Counted from the first letter of the stretch, positions 23,118 to 35,500 are shown. The stretch is DNA of 64,000 nucleotides from Hedera helix (GCA_947179155.2 OX359264.1:57584702-57648701), one strand, 5' to 3'. Notes: generated from the sequence alone by a model not told the origin. A program made the numbers and translations.

Positions 23118-23339
23118 TAATAGAACACCAAAAAGGATAAATGATTATTATATTATTGTGCATAAAATAATAGTACATCATGCTAATATATATTCATGAG
23201 TTTGGAGAGTTCTCAAGTAATACAAATACTTGAATAATTATCTCATAATTCAAAGTTTACTCTATCTTAATCCTAATGTAACAATAAGATAAAATTATAA
23301 TTATCTAGAATTAACTAATTATAGTTATATTCTCTAATA
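23118..23339 (-). repeat. 5' LTR of the small copia-type element
   Basis: 222 bp, followed on the minus strand by the PBS. Confidence 0.92.
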
Positions 23340-23344
23340 TGAAT

Positions 23345-24318
23345 GACTAAGTATATGTAAGCTTTGTGGTCTCATTAATGGAAACTACGCGTAGTATTAA
23401 AAAATGGTTATTTTTTATTTTTTATAAGGTTTTGTGAAAAAATTATTAGTTGGTCAGGGAGCATAATCAGTTGATGTCTTATATAATATCATTTATATAA
23501 GATTTGGACAAATATCAACAAATTAATGAGTCCAAATATAAAATTTACATAAATTCGTACATATAATTAATAAAGAACATCACCCGATCTCGGAACCGAA
23601 ATAATTACTCAATTATCTGTCATAAAATGAGTCAGATGACAACTCATGCCCTGTTGGTGGTTGCTAAAAGCTTACTAGGATTTTGAATGGAGAAATCTTC
23701 CATATATAATAAGATTAAATGAATAGTTAGTTATGACATTTAAATTTTACCCTCTCGTCGCGAAAAGGGTCCAAGTGAATTTTTGCAGTGTCCATGAGGT
23801 TTTGGAGATGTAATTCGTAAATTTTAAATAACATAATTATTTGATTTTTTATTTATTATTATTACTCTCTATTTCTAATTAATTATATGTCATTTTAAGT
23901 TAATGCACACTAATTAAATTTTTTAACTTGTTTTCTTATTAATGGGTTAGAATTGGCCCAAAATATCAATAGCACCCTTGTGTATATAGCTTATCAAGTC
24001 TAGAGAATAAGGGAGAGAATGAATGTAGATTATTTTATAATACTTGGAGTATTTTGAAAAAATAAGAAATTATATTGAAATAAATCTTGAAAATAAGAAG
24101 GAGAATGAATGTGGATTATTCAACTGAGGTCATTTGGGAAAGTAGTCCTTAATTTCTGCTATGACGACAAGGGCAGGCTTCTTGCAGCAGTTCTTCCATT
24201 GCATTAAAAATCTGAACCGTTAACAACACCGTTCAGCATTGGAAGTGAGATAAACTGCTCCTTCCATCCATGAAGATAAAAAATAAAAAATAAAATAGAA
24301 AGATAAAAAATTAATAAC

Positions 24319-24386
<68 letters not shown>

Positions 24387-24783
24387 TAGAATCAAGGCTA
24401 AGCGAATTTTTAGTCGATAGGATAGGAACAATACCCTTTGTGTTTGTTGCTGAAAGAACCATGCACAACAAAGAAAAGAGCAGAAATCTAAGTCCAACTA
24501 ATAATTCTGAACAAATTATATATGTTTGTCAAGGAAACAGAGAAATATAACAAGCCAAGTAGGTACTGGTGAATATTATTACCAGTACATTGAGTCATTC
24601 TATCAAACACGAAGAACCCACAATAAATGGAGATGCAGGGGACAACAGAAAAATGGCATAAGAGCTTCACAATAGTGACAAAGAGTAATAAATTACATTA
24701 TGTATACCAAGATCAAATCTTTAGTCCCATAAAGAGATGTGAAAAGTAGAGGAGAAACTAAACTTCAAATTTAATGAATAAGG
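23345..24783. other. AT-rich spacer
   Basis: No gene seen. A long (TA)n tract lies at 24321-24382; the Tyr-Ile repeat ORFs across it are artefacts. Confidence 0.6.
24321..24382. repeat. (TA)n microsatellite, about 31 units
   Basis: Uninterrupted TA repeat, visible. Confidence 0.95.
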
Positions 24784-25409
24784 TGTTGGGAAAAATTACC
24801 TCCCACTAGAACCGTTTATGATAAATTAAATGATAAACCACGCCAAATAAATAATACAGTTCCAACAAAAATAATAACTGCAGAAAATAAGCCAAACACA
24901 CAAGACACCAAATTTACGTGGAAAACCCAATTGGGAAAAACCACGGGGAGAGATCTCAGAAATCCACTATGAGAATAATATACAAACTTGAGAAAATAAT
25001 ATCACTAATTATTTTCTCCCTCTCTGTATCTAAGAAAATAAAATCACTATTTATTTTCTCTCTTTCTTTCTTTCTATAACTCAAATGAGCTATTTTTCTC
25101 TCCACTCTTGGAACCCTCGGATGAATTCCTTTCTATTTTTCTCTACTCTCCGTGCTCTCTGCCTTTTCTTCTCTCTCGTTGGTGTATCTCTTGCATTCTC
25201 CAACTGATGGCATATAAAGCCATCACACACATTAATTACAGGAAGCAACTTCAGCAGATTAATTGCTATCAATTAATGCAGCACACACAGGAAGTAGGAA
25301 ACAAGGATGCTGCAAACAAGGCACCGAAAGCAAATGAAGGAGAAAAACAAAGACAGCTGCCAGAGAGTAAATGTAGTTAGGTGAGGTTAGGTGAGGATTG
25401 GACCCAACA
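24784..25409 (-). repeat. 3' LTR of the complete copia element
   Basis: 626 bp. Carries CT-rich stretches around 25010-25080 and 25125-25190 and the tail GGTTAGGTGAGGATTGGACCC. Confidence 0.96.
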
Positions 25410-25455
25410 ATCTCCCCCTCCAATCCCATTAGAGAGGGTTTCCACTGTGACCCCG

Positions 25456-28400
25456 TCACTTGGAATCCATTCCTGCCAACTCCTTGCAAACCTCGAGCTT
25501 GTCGCGAGTCACAACCTTTGTCAACATGTCTGAAGTGTTTTCATCGGTATGAACTTTCTTTACTTTCATCAGCTCATTTTCCATCACTTCTCGAAGCCAG
25601 TGATAACGAACATCAATGTGCTTGGTACGATTATGATACGTGGCATTCTTGGTCAAGTCAATTGCACTCTGACTATCACAATAAACCACATACTCATCCT
25701 GTGTAACTCCCAACTCTTGGAGAAACCGTTTTAACCATAACATCTCTTTGCCTGCTTCTGTAGCGGCAATGTATTCTGACTCAGTTGTAGACAAAGCAAC
25801 ACACTTCTGCAACTTGGACTGCCATGACACAGCTCCCCTTGCAAAAGTAAACACATACCCTGAAGTAGACTTCTTCTCTTCAGAACCTGCCATGTCTGCA
25901 TCTGTAAAACCCTCCAAGACTGGATTCGAATCACCAAAACCCAAACACAAACTGGACGTAGCTTTTAAGTATCTGAGAATCCACTTAACTGCTTCCCAAT
26001 GTTCTCTACCAGGATTTGATAAATACCTGCTCACAACGCCAACTGCATGAGTTATATCTGGCCGTGTACAAACCATTGCGTACATAAGACTCCCTACAGC
26101 AGAGGAGTAGGGAACTGTCGCCATATCATCTCTTCCTTCTTTAGTAGAAGGACTCATACGCTTCGTCAACTTAAAATGACTGGCCAGTGGTGTGCTAACT
26201 GGTTTAACATCACCCATGTTGAACCTTGCAAGCACCCGTTCAACATACTTCTCTTGTGACAACCACAACTTCTTGGCTTTTCTGTCACGAATAATCTTCA
26301 TGCCCAAAATTTGCTTGGCTGGGCCTAAATCCTTCATATCAAAGGATTTGAACAACTCACCCTTGAGCCTGTCAATCATGTTAGCATCTTGCCCAACTAT
26401 TAACATATCATCTACATATAGTAACAAAATAATGAAGTTACCACATGGAAAATTTTTCACATACACACAATGATCTGCAGCTGTTCTGTTGTAACCTTGA
26501 TCCATCATGAATGAATCAAACTTCTTGTACCATTGCCTTGGGGCTTGTTTCAGGCCGTACAAGCTTTTCTTTAACTTGCAAACCAAGTGTCCTTTCCCTT
26601 TAACTTCAAATCCCTCTGGCTGCTCCATGTAGATTTCCTCCTTCAAATCACCATGAAGGAAAGCAGTCTTCACATCTAACTGTTCAAGCTCAAGATCCAT
26701 ACTAGCTACTAACCCCAAAACTACTCGAATTGAAGTCATCTTTACAACTGGAGAAAAAATCTCATCAAAATCAATACCTTGCTTTTGAGCAAAACCCTTG
26801 ACGACCAACCGAGCCTTGTACTTCACTAGTTTTTCACCGTCTCTTTTCAGCTTGAACACCCATTTATTCCTCAAGGCTTTCTTGCCTTTTGGAAGTGTAG
26901 TCAACTCATAAGTGTGATTCTTGTGCAAAGAATCCATCTCATCTTGCATTGCTCCCAGCCAATTGTTCTTCTCCTTATGAGTCTCGACTTCTTGAAAATT
27001 CTCTGGCTCCCCCTGCTCAGCAATTAAAAGATATTCGGATGAAGGATACCTGACTGATGGCACATGCACTCTTGTGGATCTCCTGAGTTGAGGTTCTTCA
27101 ATATCAAGATGAGGGGGTTGCTCCCCCTGCTCAATACCCTCTACATCTGACCCATCATCATGATGCAAATCTGTATCAGTCACTTCTTCATTCTGAACTC
27201 CTTCTCCACCTGTGACATTTTGTAATGGAGAAGAAACCCCGCTGAGGCTTGGAACTCTATCATCTCTGGGCTGTGTGACGCTATAAAAATCCTCATAATT
27301 CTGGTGCTCGTGAAACACCACATCTCTGCTTCTGAATAATTTTTTCTGAACTGGATCCCATAACCTGTAACCAAACTTTTCATCTCCATATCCAACAAAT
27401 ACACATGGAGTAGATTTGTCATCAAGCTTTGATCTATGCTCCTTGGGGATATGTGCAAAAGCCTTGCATCCAAATATCCTCAAGTAAGAATATGACACAT
27501 CCTTACCACTCCATATTTTCTCTGGAATCTGAAAATCCAATGGTGCCGATGGAGATCTATTAATCAGGTAGCAAGCAGTACGTACAGCTTCACTCCAGAA
27601 TGGCTTAGGCAGTTTAGCCATTCTCAGCATGCATCGAACACGTTCCATAATAGTGCGGTTCATTCTTTCTGCCACACCATTATGCTGAGGGGTGCCAGGA
27701 ACTGTCTGCTCATGTCGAATGCCATGTGCATTGCAGTATGCCGCAAACTCCTTTGAAGTGTATTCCCCTCCGTTGTCACTGCGAAGACACTTCAGTAATT
27801 TTCCAGTCTCCCTTTCAACCATAGCATGGAAACTCTGAAAGTACTGGAACACCTGGTCTTTTGTTTTCAACATATACACCCACACTTTTCGCGAAGCATC
27901 ATCAATAAAAGTAGCAAAATATCTATTGCCACCTAGAGACTCAACCTCCATGGGACCACAAACATCTGAATGTACTATCTCAAGTATCTTAGATTTTCTT
28001 TTAGAGGAGCTACTAAAAGAAACTCTATTTTGCTTACCAAATAAACAATAATCACATGGGTTTAAATTAGTACCTTTAGCAAAAGGAATGAGGGACCTTT
28101 TTGCTAACATCTGCAACCCTTTCTCACTCATGTGCCCGAGCCTTTTATGCCACAGATTTAGTGAAGATTCATCTTCAACTGCATTCAATTCACTAGAACA
28201 TATCTTCACATGAGCCTTGTACAATGAACAGCAAGCAACACCTCTTGCAACAACCATTGCACCCTTGGTAAGCTTCCACTTTCCGTTGCCAAAGTGATTA
28301 TCATAGCCTTCCCTATCCAAGGCCATACCAGAGATCAAGTTGAGACGCAAATCTGGAACATGTCTGACGTCCCTCAAAGTAATAGTGCAACCAACGTCTG

Positions 28401-29442
28401 TCTGAATGCAAACATCACCAATTCCAATAATCTTGGAACGATCAGTGTTACCCATTCTCACATGGCCAAAGTCTCCAGCTTTGTACGTCATGAAGAATTC
28501 CTTCTTGGGCGTGGCATGATACGAAGCACCTGTATCAATAACCCAATCAACTTTCTGATCATCAACATGTAAGCATTCTTCTTCACCAAATGAAAGAATC
28601 ACAACATCCTCGGTAACCGTAGCTGCAGTATTCTTGTCCTCAACTTTTCCTTGCTCACCAGTTTTCTGCTTGTCTAACCAGACCTTGCAATTTCTTTTGT
28701 AGTGGCCTTCCTTGTTACAATGGAAGCACCTGAATGTACCGCCATCTCTGTTCTTTGACTTGCTTCTATGATTTCTGCTTTTGCTGTGATGCGAGTTTCC
28801 CTTGTGAGATCCCCTGAAATTGCTTCTACCTCTGTTTTCTGCTACAAGTGCTTGTGTCTCAAAATTCATACCTTGCTCCTTTCGCCTTGTTTCTTCATTG
28901 TGTATGCTGTCCTTGACCATCTGCATAGTTATTTTTCCTTCAGGAGCTGAATTGCTTAGTGACACAACCAACGTTTCCCAACTGTTGGGCAACGAACTGA
29001 GTAGCAACAACGCTTGAATCTCATCATCAAGATTCAACTTCATGGTAGACAACTGGTTCACCAATCCTTGGAACTCACTCATGTGCTCGGATACACTGCT
29101 ACCATCTCTGTACTTCAGGTTCACGATCTTCCGAATCACAAATGTTTTATTCTGTGCATTCTTCTTCTCGTACATGGACTCTAATGTAGTCCAAAGAGAA
29201 TTTGCATCCGTTTCCTGCGAAACATGGTGGAACACACTCTGATCGATCCATTGACGAATGTGACCGATCGTCTTTCTGTTCATCTTTTTCCAATCAGCCT
29301 CAGATGTATCCGCTGGCTTAACTCCTTTAAGCTCCAACGGTTCATACAAATCCTTACAATAAAGGATGTCTTCCATTCTAGACTTCCAGATCGAAAAATT
29401 AGATGATGTCAATTTAATCATGGCGCCACTTGATTCCTCCAT
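25456..29442 (-). CDS. Copia gag-pol polyprotein (Tnt1/Tork-like order)
   Basis: 1328 residues with no stop or frameshift. Gag/UBN2 region about 1-200; CCHC nucleic-acid-binding knuckle with C239, C242, H247, C252; aspartic protease with D303-T-G-A; integrase zinc-binding H432, H437, C463, C466; integrase core D493, D556, E592 (D-62-D-35-E spacing) followed by the GKDV...YLRIFGCKAF region; reverse transcriptase about 850-1090 with YVDD at 1009-1012; RNase H about 1175-1300 with D1181, E1221, D1256. The order protease-integrase-RT-RNase H is that of copia, not gypsy. The start is the ATG 49 nt inside the 5' LTR edge. All catalytic residues I can check are present, so it could be active. Expression is not shown. 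Confidence 0.97.
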   Translation of the reverse strand: MEESSGAMIKLTSSNFSIWKSRMEDILYCKDLYEPLELKGVKPADTSEADWKKMNRKTIGHIRQWIDQSVFHHVSQETDANSLWTTLESMYEKKNAQNKTFVIRKIVNLKYRDGSSVSEHMSEFQGLVNQLSTMKLNLDDEIQALLLLSSLPNSWETLVVSLSNSAPEGKITMQMVKDSIHNEETRRKEQGMNFETQALVAENRGRSNFRGSHKGNSHHSKSRNHRSKSKNRDGGTFRCFHCNKEGHYKRNCKVWLDKQKTGEQGKVEDKNTAATVTEDVVILSFGEEECLHVDDQKVDWVIDTGASYHATPKKEFFMTYKAGDFGHVRMGNTDRSKIIGIGDVCIQTDVGCTITLRDVRHVPDLRLNLISGMALDREGYDNHFGNGKWKLTKGAMVVARGVACCSLYKAHVKICSSELNAVEDESSLNLWHKRLGHMSEKGLQMLAKRSLIPFAKGTNLNPCDYCLFGKQNRVSFSSSSKRKSKILEIVHSDVCGPMEVESLGGNRYFATFIDDASRKVWVYMLKTKDQVFQYFQSFHAMVERETGKLLKCLRSDNGGEYTSKEFAAYCNAHGIRHEQTVPGTPQHNGVAERMNRTIMERVRCMLRMAKLPKPFWSEAVRTACYLINRSPSAPLDFQIPEKIWSGKDVSYSYLRIFGCKAFAHIPKEHRSKLDDKSTPCVFVGYGDEKFGYRLWDPVQKKLFRSRDVVFHEHQNYEDFYSVTQPRDDRVPSLSGVSSPLQNVTGGEGVQNEEVTDTDLHHDDGSDVEGIEQGEQPPHLDIEEPQLRRSTRVHVPSVRYPSSEYLLIAEQGEPENFQEVETHKEKNNWLGAMQDEMDSLHKNHTYELTTLPKGKKALRNKWVFKLKRDGEKLVKYKARLVVKGFAQKQGIDFDEIFSPVVKMTSIRVVLGLVASMDLELEQLDVKTAFLHGDLKEEIYMEQPEGFEVKGKGHLVCKLKKSLYGLKQAPRQWYKKFDSFMMDQGYNRTAADHCVYVKNFPCGNFIILLLYVDDMLIVGQDANMIDRLKGELFKSFDMKDLGPAKQILGMKIIRDRKAKKLWLSQEKYVERVLARFNMGDVKPVSTPLASHFKLTKRMSPSTKEGRDDMATVPYSSAVGSLMYAMVCTRPDITHAVGVVSRYLSNPGREHWEAVKWILRYLKATSSLCLGFGDSNPVLEGFTDADMAGSEEKKSTSGYVFTFARGAVSWQSKLQKCVALSTTESEYIAATEAGKEMLWLKRFLQELGVTQDEYVVYCDSQSAIDLTKNATYHNRTKHIDVRYHWLREVMENELMKVKKVHTDENTSDMLTKVVTRDKLEVCKELAGMDSK

Positions 29443-29476
29443 TTAATTTATCAAAAACAACTAAGCAACACGCCTA

Positions 29477-29488
29477 GCTCTGATACCA
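29477..29488 (-). other. Primer-binding site for initiator tRNA-Met
   Basis: TGGTATCAGAGC on the minus strand, two bases inside the 5' LTR. Confidence 0.95.
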
Positions 29489-29490
29489 AT

Positions 29491-30116
29491 TGTTGGGAAA
29501 AATTACCTCCCACTAGAACCGTTTATGATAAATTAAATGATAAACCACGCCAAATAAATAATACAGTTCCAACAAAAATAATAACTGCAGAAAATAAGCC
29601 AAACACACAAGACACCAAATTTACGTGGAAAACCCAATTGGGAAAAACCACGGGGAGAGATCTCAGAAATCCACTATGAGAATAATATACAAACTTGAGA
29701 AAATAATATCACTAATTATTTTCTCCCTCTCTGTATCTAAGAAAATAAAATCACTATTTATTTTCTCTCTTTCTTTCTTTCTATAACTCAAATGAGCTAT
29801 TTTTCTCTCCACTCTTGGAACCCTCGGATGAATTCCTTTCTATTTTTCTCTACTCTCCGTGCTCTCTGCCTTTTCTTCTCTCTCGTTGGTGTATCTCTTG
29901 CATTCTCCAACTGATGGCATATAAAGCCATCACACACATTAATTACAGGAAGCAACTTCAGCAGATTAATTGCTATCAATTAATGCAGCACACACAGGAA
30001 GTAGGAAACAAGGATGCTGCAAACAAGGCACCGAAAGCAAATGAAGGAGAAAAACAAAGACAGCTGCCAGAGAGTAAATGTAGTTAGGTGAGGTTAGGTG
30101 AGGATTGGACCCAACA
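29491..30116 (-). repeat. 5' LTR of the complete copia element
   Basis: 626 bp, no difference from 24784-25409 seen on reading; should carry the promoter. Confidence 0.96.
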
Positions 30117-30121
30117 TAAGG

Positions 30122-32537
30122 AACCAAATCATAACTCACCCTTGAACAAAATAGTTCTCCATTTGTATAACTATCATGAACTCCTTTGTCCAGCTATAAG
30201 TCATAGCCAAGGCAGTTGATATCTTGTTCTGTAGCATCAGGACAGGGAGTGCACCACTTGTTGGACCATGTGATGCTTCACTTGTCAAACCATGTCATGC
30301 TCGTGTAAATGCTGTCTGCTGCTGCTGCTGTAATATGCTCGGATAAATGCTGTTGTTGGCAATTTAGACATTTAGTTGCTGCTGTTGTAATATGGTGCTT
30401 ACTAACAACTGTGCTAGCTGCTGAAGCTTGATTTATTCTACTATTAATTTATCTTTATTTAGTGATAGTACTGGGTATATAATCTCAGGCCAGAAGTCGA
30501 GAAATGTTTAAGCTATGTATATCTTCACCAATTAATGGCCACCGTGACCTTATGTCATAATGGTTTCGCTACCGCTAACTTCTTGATGAATAAAAATACT
30601 GTATCTTAATTTTTTATTCCAACTCCTAATAAGTAAGAATTTAACACCGATTAATATATTAATATTAAAGATTTTTTTTGGTTGGAACATTAGTTAGTAG
30701 AAGATCATAAAGGAGTAGGCAATTTATTTATGTCAGGCATCAGCTTACACATGGATACACGTACCATACCAACCAATATAACTAAACACGTTAGGACGAC
30801 CTTACTTAGTTCATTACAACACTCATTTACATACTCATCACACGACTCTTGACAAAGGATAAAGCTGATGCATGGTCGGTCACTCCTTTCAAAACTTTTC
30901 ACATTTCTCTCTCATCCCTCTGTCCATCAGTTCGTTTGTTCATTCATTCATGTTGGAAACTCCTCCAATCCTATTTAGAAAATAATATTGATATGAAAAA
31001 GAAATTCTATTTATAATAGGAGTATTATTACGAGAAAAAATTATTTTTTGTAAGAGTATTATTGTGAAAGTGTCATATTTTAAATAAAAAAAGAAAAATT
31101 ATGAGTATTTTATAAATAAAGTCTTATATTTAGTTGATAAAATGTAGCACAACTAAAAGTCATGTAGCATTCTAAGAATTGAGAGAAGATGTGAGTGAAT
31201 TTTATATTTGTATAAGAGAGAGTTTTTATAACTTTTATATTTCATGCAAAATAATTATATTCTGAGAAAAAAAGTTTTGTAGATTTTATTACATGCAAAA
31301 AATTGTGTTGTGGTATTTTATACTCTCAAGTTTTTGAACGTAAAACTTAGAGAGAATTTATAAGTTCATTATTATTGTAATAGTCAAAATTCAAAAATTT
31401 TCATGTTAATTCAACGGTGCGGCCTTGCCGCTGCTGAGGTAGTCGGCGTGGCCCCTTGACCACCATTAAGCCAATCCCTTGGGTTTAATCTTCTGTCGTT
31501 TTATTGCTGTCTAATTACATATATTATTGAAAAGTACTGTTATAATTTTATTACTAATAATTTATTTCATAAATAAATAATAATAACTTTAAAGTAATAT
31601 ATAAATAAATAATAATAACATGAAAGTAATATTAATACGAAGATGAAACTGAGAATACGAGACTGTACATATTATTTCCAGAAATTCACACGCCACGTCT
31701 CCAAGGCTTTTGTTAACGTGGTAGTACGGACTCTACACGACAGATTATCCAGACGCTAGGTTACAAAGGGCCGTGCAATTCAAGGTAATGCCTCGGAGTC
31801 CTCGCGTACTTAAAGTGTCTTCTACTGGTGATGTGATATTGATATGCATAGTTGATGCACGGTAAAGTTTGCAGAAACTCCATTACTCCACTATGCTTTC
31901 CACATATGGAGTATAATATATCAACAACGTTAGCCGCCCAGCCCACAATGCATTCCACATATAAACACTTGAGCCATCCTCATTTAGTTTTTAATACTAT
32001 ACCAAATAATGTTTACTGTCATAAACTATTTTCTGTAAATCAAACATCTAGCCTGGATATAAATCAGTATTTCTACCCAAAAACATAAAAGTAAACAGGA
32101 GTATTAATTAACTTGCAATATCTGACAAGTTCATGAAACATCTATGACCTGTTTGATTTGGGGGATGGAATGTCTGGTTATTTAAAAGGGGCCGGGGAGG
32201 GAATGAGCATTCCAATAGAATGCTTCCATAAGGATGGGTAAAAATCAAAATCTCGTTCTCATGTTGTAACCAAACAGACTATTATAAGATATGCAGTCAA
32301 TTTAATTACTAAGCTCTTCCATGGAATCATGCCCAGAGAAAGGCGATAATAGAGAAAATTACATGGTTAATTTATTCTCCATGAACTTCTAGGTTTGGAG
32401 AAATAATCTTCAAGGAAATTAGATTTTAGCAACACAAATTTTAATGAGAACATTATAAAGAAAAATGACGACTCAGCCACTCAATCCTTCAGCATCACCT
32501 CAAAGGACTGGTACGGAGTTGAATAAAATTAAATTGA
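30122..32537. other. Intergenic spacer
   Basis: No convincing gene. A possible small MITE spans about 32150-32278, with ends CTGTTTGATT and AACCAAACAG (9 of 10 complementary). A (GCT)n-like stretch lies near 30318-30335. The ORFs at 30705 and 31761-32088 show no family signal. Confidence 0.5.
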
Positions 32538-35500
32538 TTAAAGATCAGGCATGCCCTTCCCAGTTTTAGTATCGTACGTCTTTTCCAAAACCAGATCCAT
32601 ATTTGTATCCTTGGGACCGACTGCAAAATAGAAACAAACCAAGAATATAACATAAGATCAACAACTAAACTGAAGAGCAAAGCATGTGTACACTCAATTT
32701 GAGCAAAGGTGACATCTAACTGTCTCCTATAGTATTTGATAAATCTTTTCTTAGGAGAACAATAATTAGCTTCATAATTTTCACAGCAAATTCACTTCCC
32801 ATGTTGAATGTTGCAAGTGATTCAGCCAAAGCTGCATTAGCGCTTTGCAGAAGGTAGCATTGACCATACAATGCTTGAACCTGTGTAGGATCCACTGCAG
32901 TGAAGTTACATCCAGCCAAACAGGATTTATTTTTTAGTTTTTTTATTTTTTTTTACCTTAATAACCCTAAGTAGGTTTTTTCCAAAAATCATATTGGCAA
33001 TTTTATTTGGGATTTTCTTTAATATTTGAAGGAAAGAATCAAACCATAAATTTGTGGTGTCGCGGATATCTCTCTTTCTATCCCAATATAAGGAGCATAT
33101 AACACGTGTGCTAGGGAAGAAAAACATGCTGCTCGACTTATAAGGAGCATTATATTCTATCCCAATCAAATAGCCATTAAAGAACATCATTCTCCACAAA
33201 TGAGATTTTTTCTTTTCATTTCTGTAATTTCCACATAATGTTATCAAATTATTACACTAATGCACACCATGATAGTTGATATTAAATTTGACATTAAAAT
33301 CACTCCAACACAAAACACTGATTGTTGATATCAAAATGAGGTTTTCATTAAGAGTTTGTACATTTTAATCAAGCATGTTCTTTCACCAAATGATACATTA
33401 AAATCAGAAAGGCTGTAAAGTTGGGGTTGGAAAAAATATTTTAATGATTGTAGAAGTATCATAATTTTAATGGGCCTACCAAATGCCCTACTTAGATTCA
33501 AATTAATATTTGGATAGAAGCATATATATAAACACACACACTGAGTTAAATTCCTAAAATGTCTAAATGGACTACGTGGAAATTTCAATTATCAAACACC
33601 AGATAAAATAGAAAACTGATGTGCAGAGGTCATGTTCTAGCATTATAACTAGAGCAAATAATACACATGTATTTTGCCACGTACCAACAGTTGGCCTTGG
33701 TGTAGTCCTTATCTTTAAGATTTCAGGGCGAGGAATTATGGACCCTGATGCTCCTATACCTCTAGAAACTCTTACTTTGGCTCCATCTTCTAGATATCTG
33801 ATTCCAACCTTACAAGGCCTCCTGCATTGAGCATCAAAAACCATTTCTTTAAAAGTTTTATTTCAAACTGCAGGCATTAGTAAGCATCAATAACCATTTC
33901 TTTAAAAGTTTTATTTCAAACTGCAGGCTTTAGTAAGCATCAATAACCATTTCTTTAAAAGTTTTAATTCAAACTGCCGGCATTAGTAAGCATCAAAAAC
34001 CAGTTCCTGAAAGCATAAGTCAAATCGAAAGGAGAAAACACCCATGGCTGTCAAAAAAATACAGACCCTGTAACTGGGTCTACAACTTGGACATTTGAGA
34101 CATGAAGAGGGGCTTCAACTGTAAAAATTCCACCTTCATGACCTTGCCCTTGCTTAATATGTTTCTTTACCTGCAAAAGGAGGAGAAAATTGTGAATTGA
34201 AAAGGATGTTATGTGACAATCCTTGTGATTGTATAAAATTAAAGAACTTGACTTTCAGGGATGGAAAATACACAAATGAGATTGGCACATGAAGAACACA
34301 TACAATAAGCATACACCAAGAATTTGTTAACTTAAGGAGATAAGAAGCCAATTAACACCAAGTTCTCAATACGGTTGTACCCATCAAGGAACAAGGGGTA
34401 ATGGTAGGGGTGGGTTGCAAATTTGTCTCAAAAACACATTTCATCATTACACTGGTTGCTCAACATCATGGTGTGACTTAAGCAATTATTACATACCAAT
34501 GCAATGATGACGTGTATTTGAGACACATTTGAGACCTCCAACATTATTCATCCTTCAATAGTCTTCCCAGGTTATTTGATAGAACGCTACAAATTGCTTT
34601 CTACAAATAACAATTTTAAAAGGTACAACTCGTATATAGTGAGGGAATGAGGGTGCTTCCGAGCAACAATCCACCCTTCACTAAAAAATTAACACTTTTA
34701 CATAAAAAAAAAAATTACTTAAATTTTTTGCAAAAGAAACTTAAAATGATTTAAATTTGTTCTACATCGTTGTGGAGTGGACAATATATGATCACAACAA
34801 ACAAACAATCATTGCAAGTCTATTTGATGACGAAAATAAAATGCTAAGTAAACAGACCATGGCATCATCATGCTTTTACCTATATCATGTTTCCTGTAAC
34901 CATAAAGTAACATTCTTGTTGAACTTAGTATCCCGGTGAGGAAACTTTCTAGGGCTCCTTTGTATCAACAAAGCATCTGCCAGACCCACCAATGGGCCAG
35001 CCAAAACAGACCCATCCCAGTCCACCCACCCCAACCCAAATAAAATAGAACAAATCAAGAAGAGACAACCAGAGAAAGATCTTACTAATTTTCCATAGAT
35101 AAAGATATAAGTTTTGTGAAGGTAGAGTTGTAGAGTTGTGTTAAACATTATATGTTTCTATACCTTAAATGTGTACAGCAATCAACAACCAGAAGTTCTT
35201 CCCTTAATATTATTTAATAAAACATTGCATCTGGCTTTAACCAAACATATGCATAACGAAACCTTATTGATTAAGGGTCTCACAATTAATCTTTGAGCTT
35301 AATTTTAGTGTTTATTATTAGATTCGTCTTCCCAAAGAAGTGACGTCTGGCAAAAAACACTAAGGTAGCATAGTTCTTCAAAAAAAAATGATTACTTGTC
35401 CTCTTGAACAAGAAAACAAACAAAATCACAATTTTTCTCAATTTTAAATTTCAGTTGCTTCCAACAATTCTTCATATTAAATAAAAACAACTAGAAAATA

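Larger units (their letters stand above)
21353..23339 (-). mobile_element. Small non-autonomous Ty1/copia-type LTR retrotransposon
   Basis: LTRs at 21353-21575 (223 bp) and 23118-23339 (222 bp) differ by five substitutions and one 1-nt gap by my count. Both are flanked by TGAAT (21348-21352 and 23340-23344), a 5-bp target-site duplication. On the minus strand the PBS TGGTATCGGAGC (23117-23106, one change from initiator tRNA-Met) follows the 5' LTR directly, and the polypurine tract GCTTGAGGGGGCG (21588-21576) precedes the 3' LTR. The 1.54-kb interior has only a gag remnant, with no protease, integrase or RT. LTR ends are TA...TA rather than TG...CA. It would need proteins supplied in trans. 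Confidence 0.92.
24784..30116 (-). mobile_element. Complete Ty1/copia LTR retrotransposon, apparently very young
   Basis: LTRs of 626 bp at 24784-25409 and 29491-30116 begin TGTTGGG and end CCCAACA. I see no difference between them on reading, and the small ORFs inside them translate identically. The 5-bp target-site duplication TAAGG is intact (24779-24783 and 30117-30121). On the minus strand the PBS TGGTATCAGAGC (29488-29477) sits 2 nt after the 5' LTR, and the polypurine tract with GGAGGGGGAGA (about 25424-25411) precedes the 3' LTR. One uninterrupted gag-pol ORF fills the interior. All parts needed for autonomous transposition are present. The element is inserted in AT-rich spacer, not in a recognised gene. 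Confidence 0.97.

Noticed and set aside
24204..24497. Tyr-Ile repeat ORFs
   Set aside because: Translation of the (TA)n microsatellite.
25108..25380. 90-codon ORFs occurring identically at 25108 and 29815, with 60-codon antisense ones
   Set aside because: They lie inside the two LTR copies; they repeat only because the LTRs do.
25748..29406. Many plus-strand ORFs opposite the gag-pol gene
   Set aside because: Shadows of the strongly coding minus strand.
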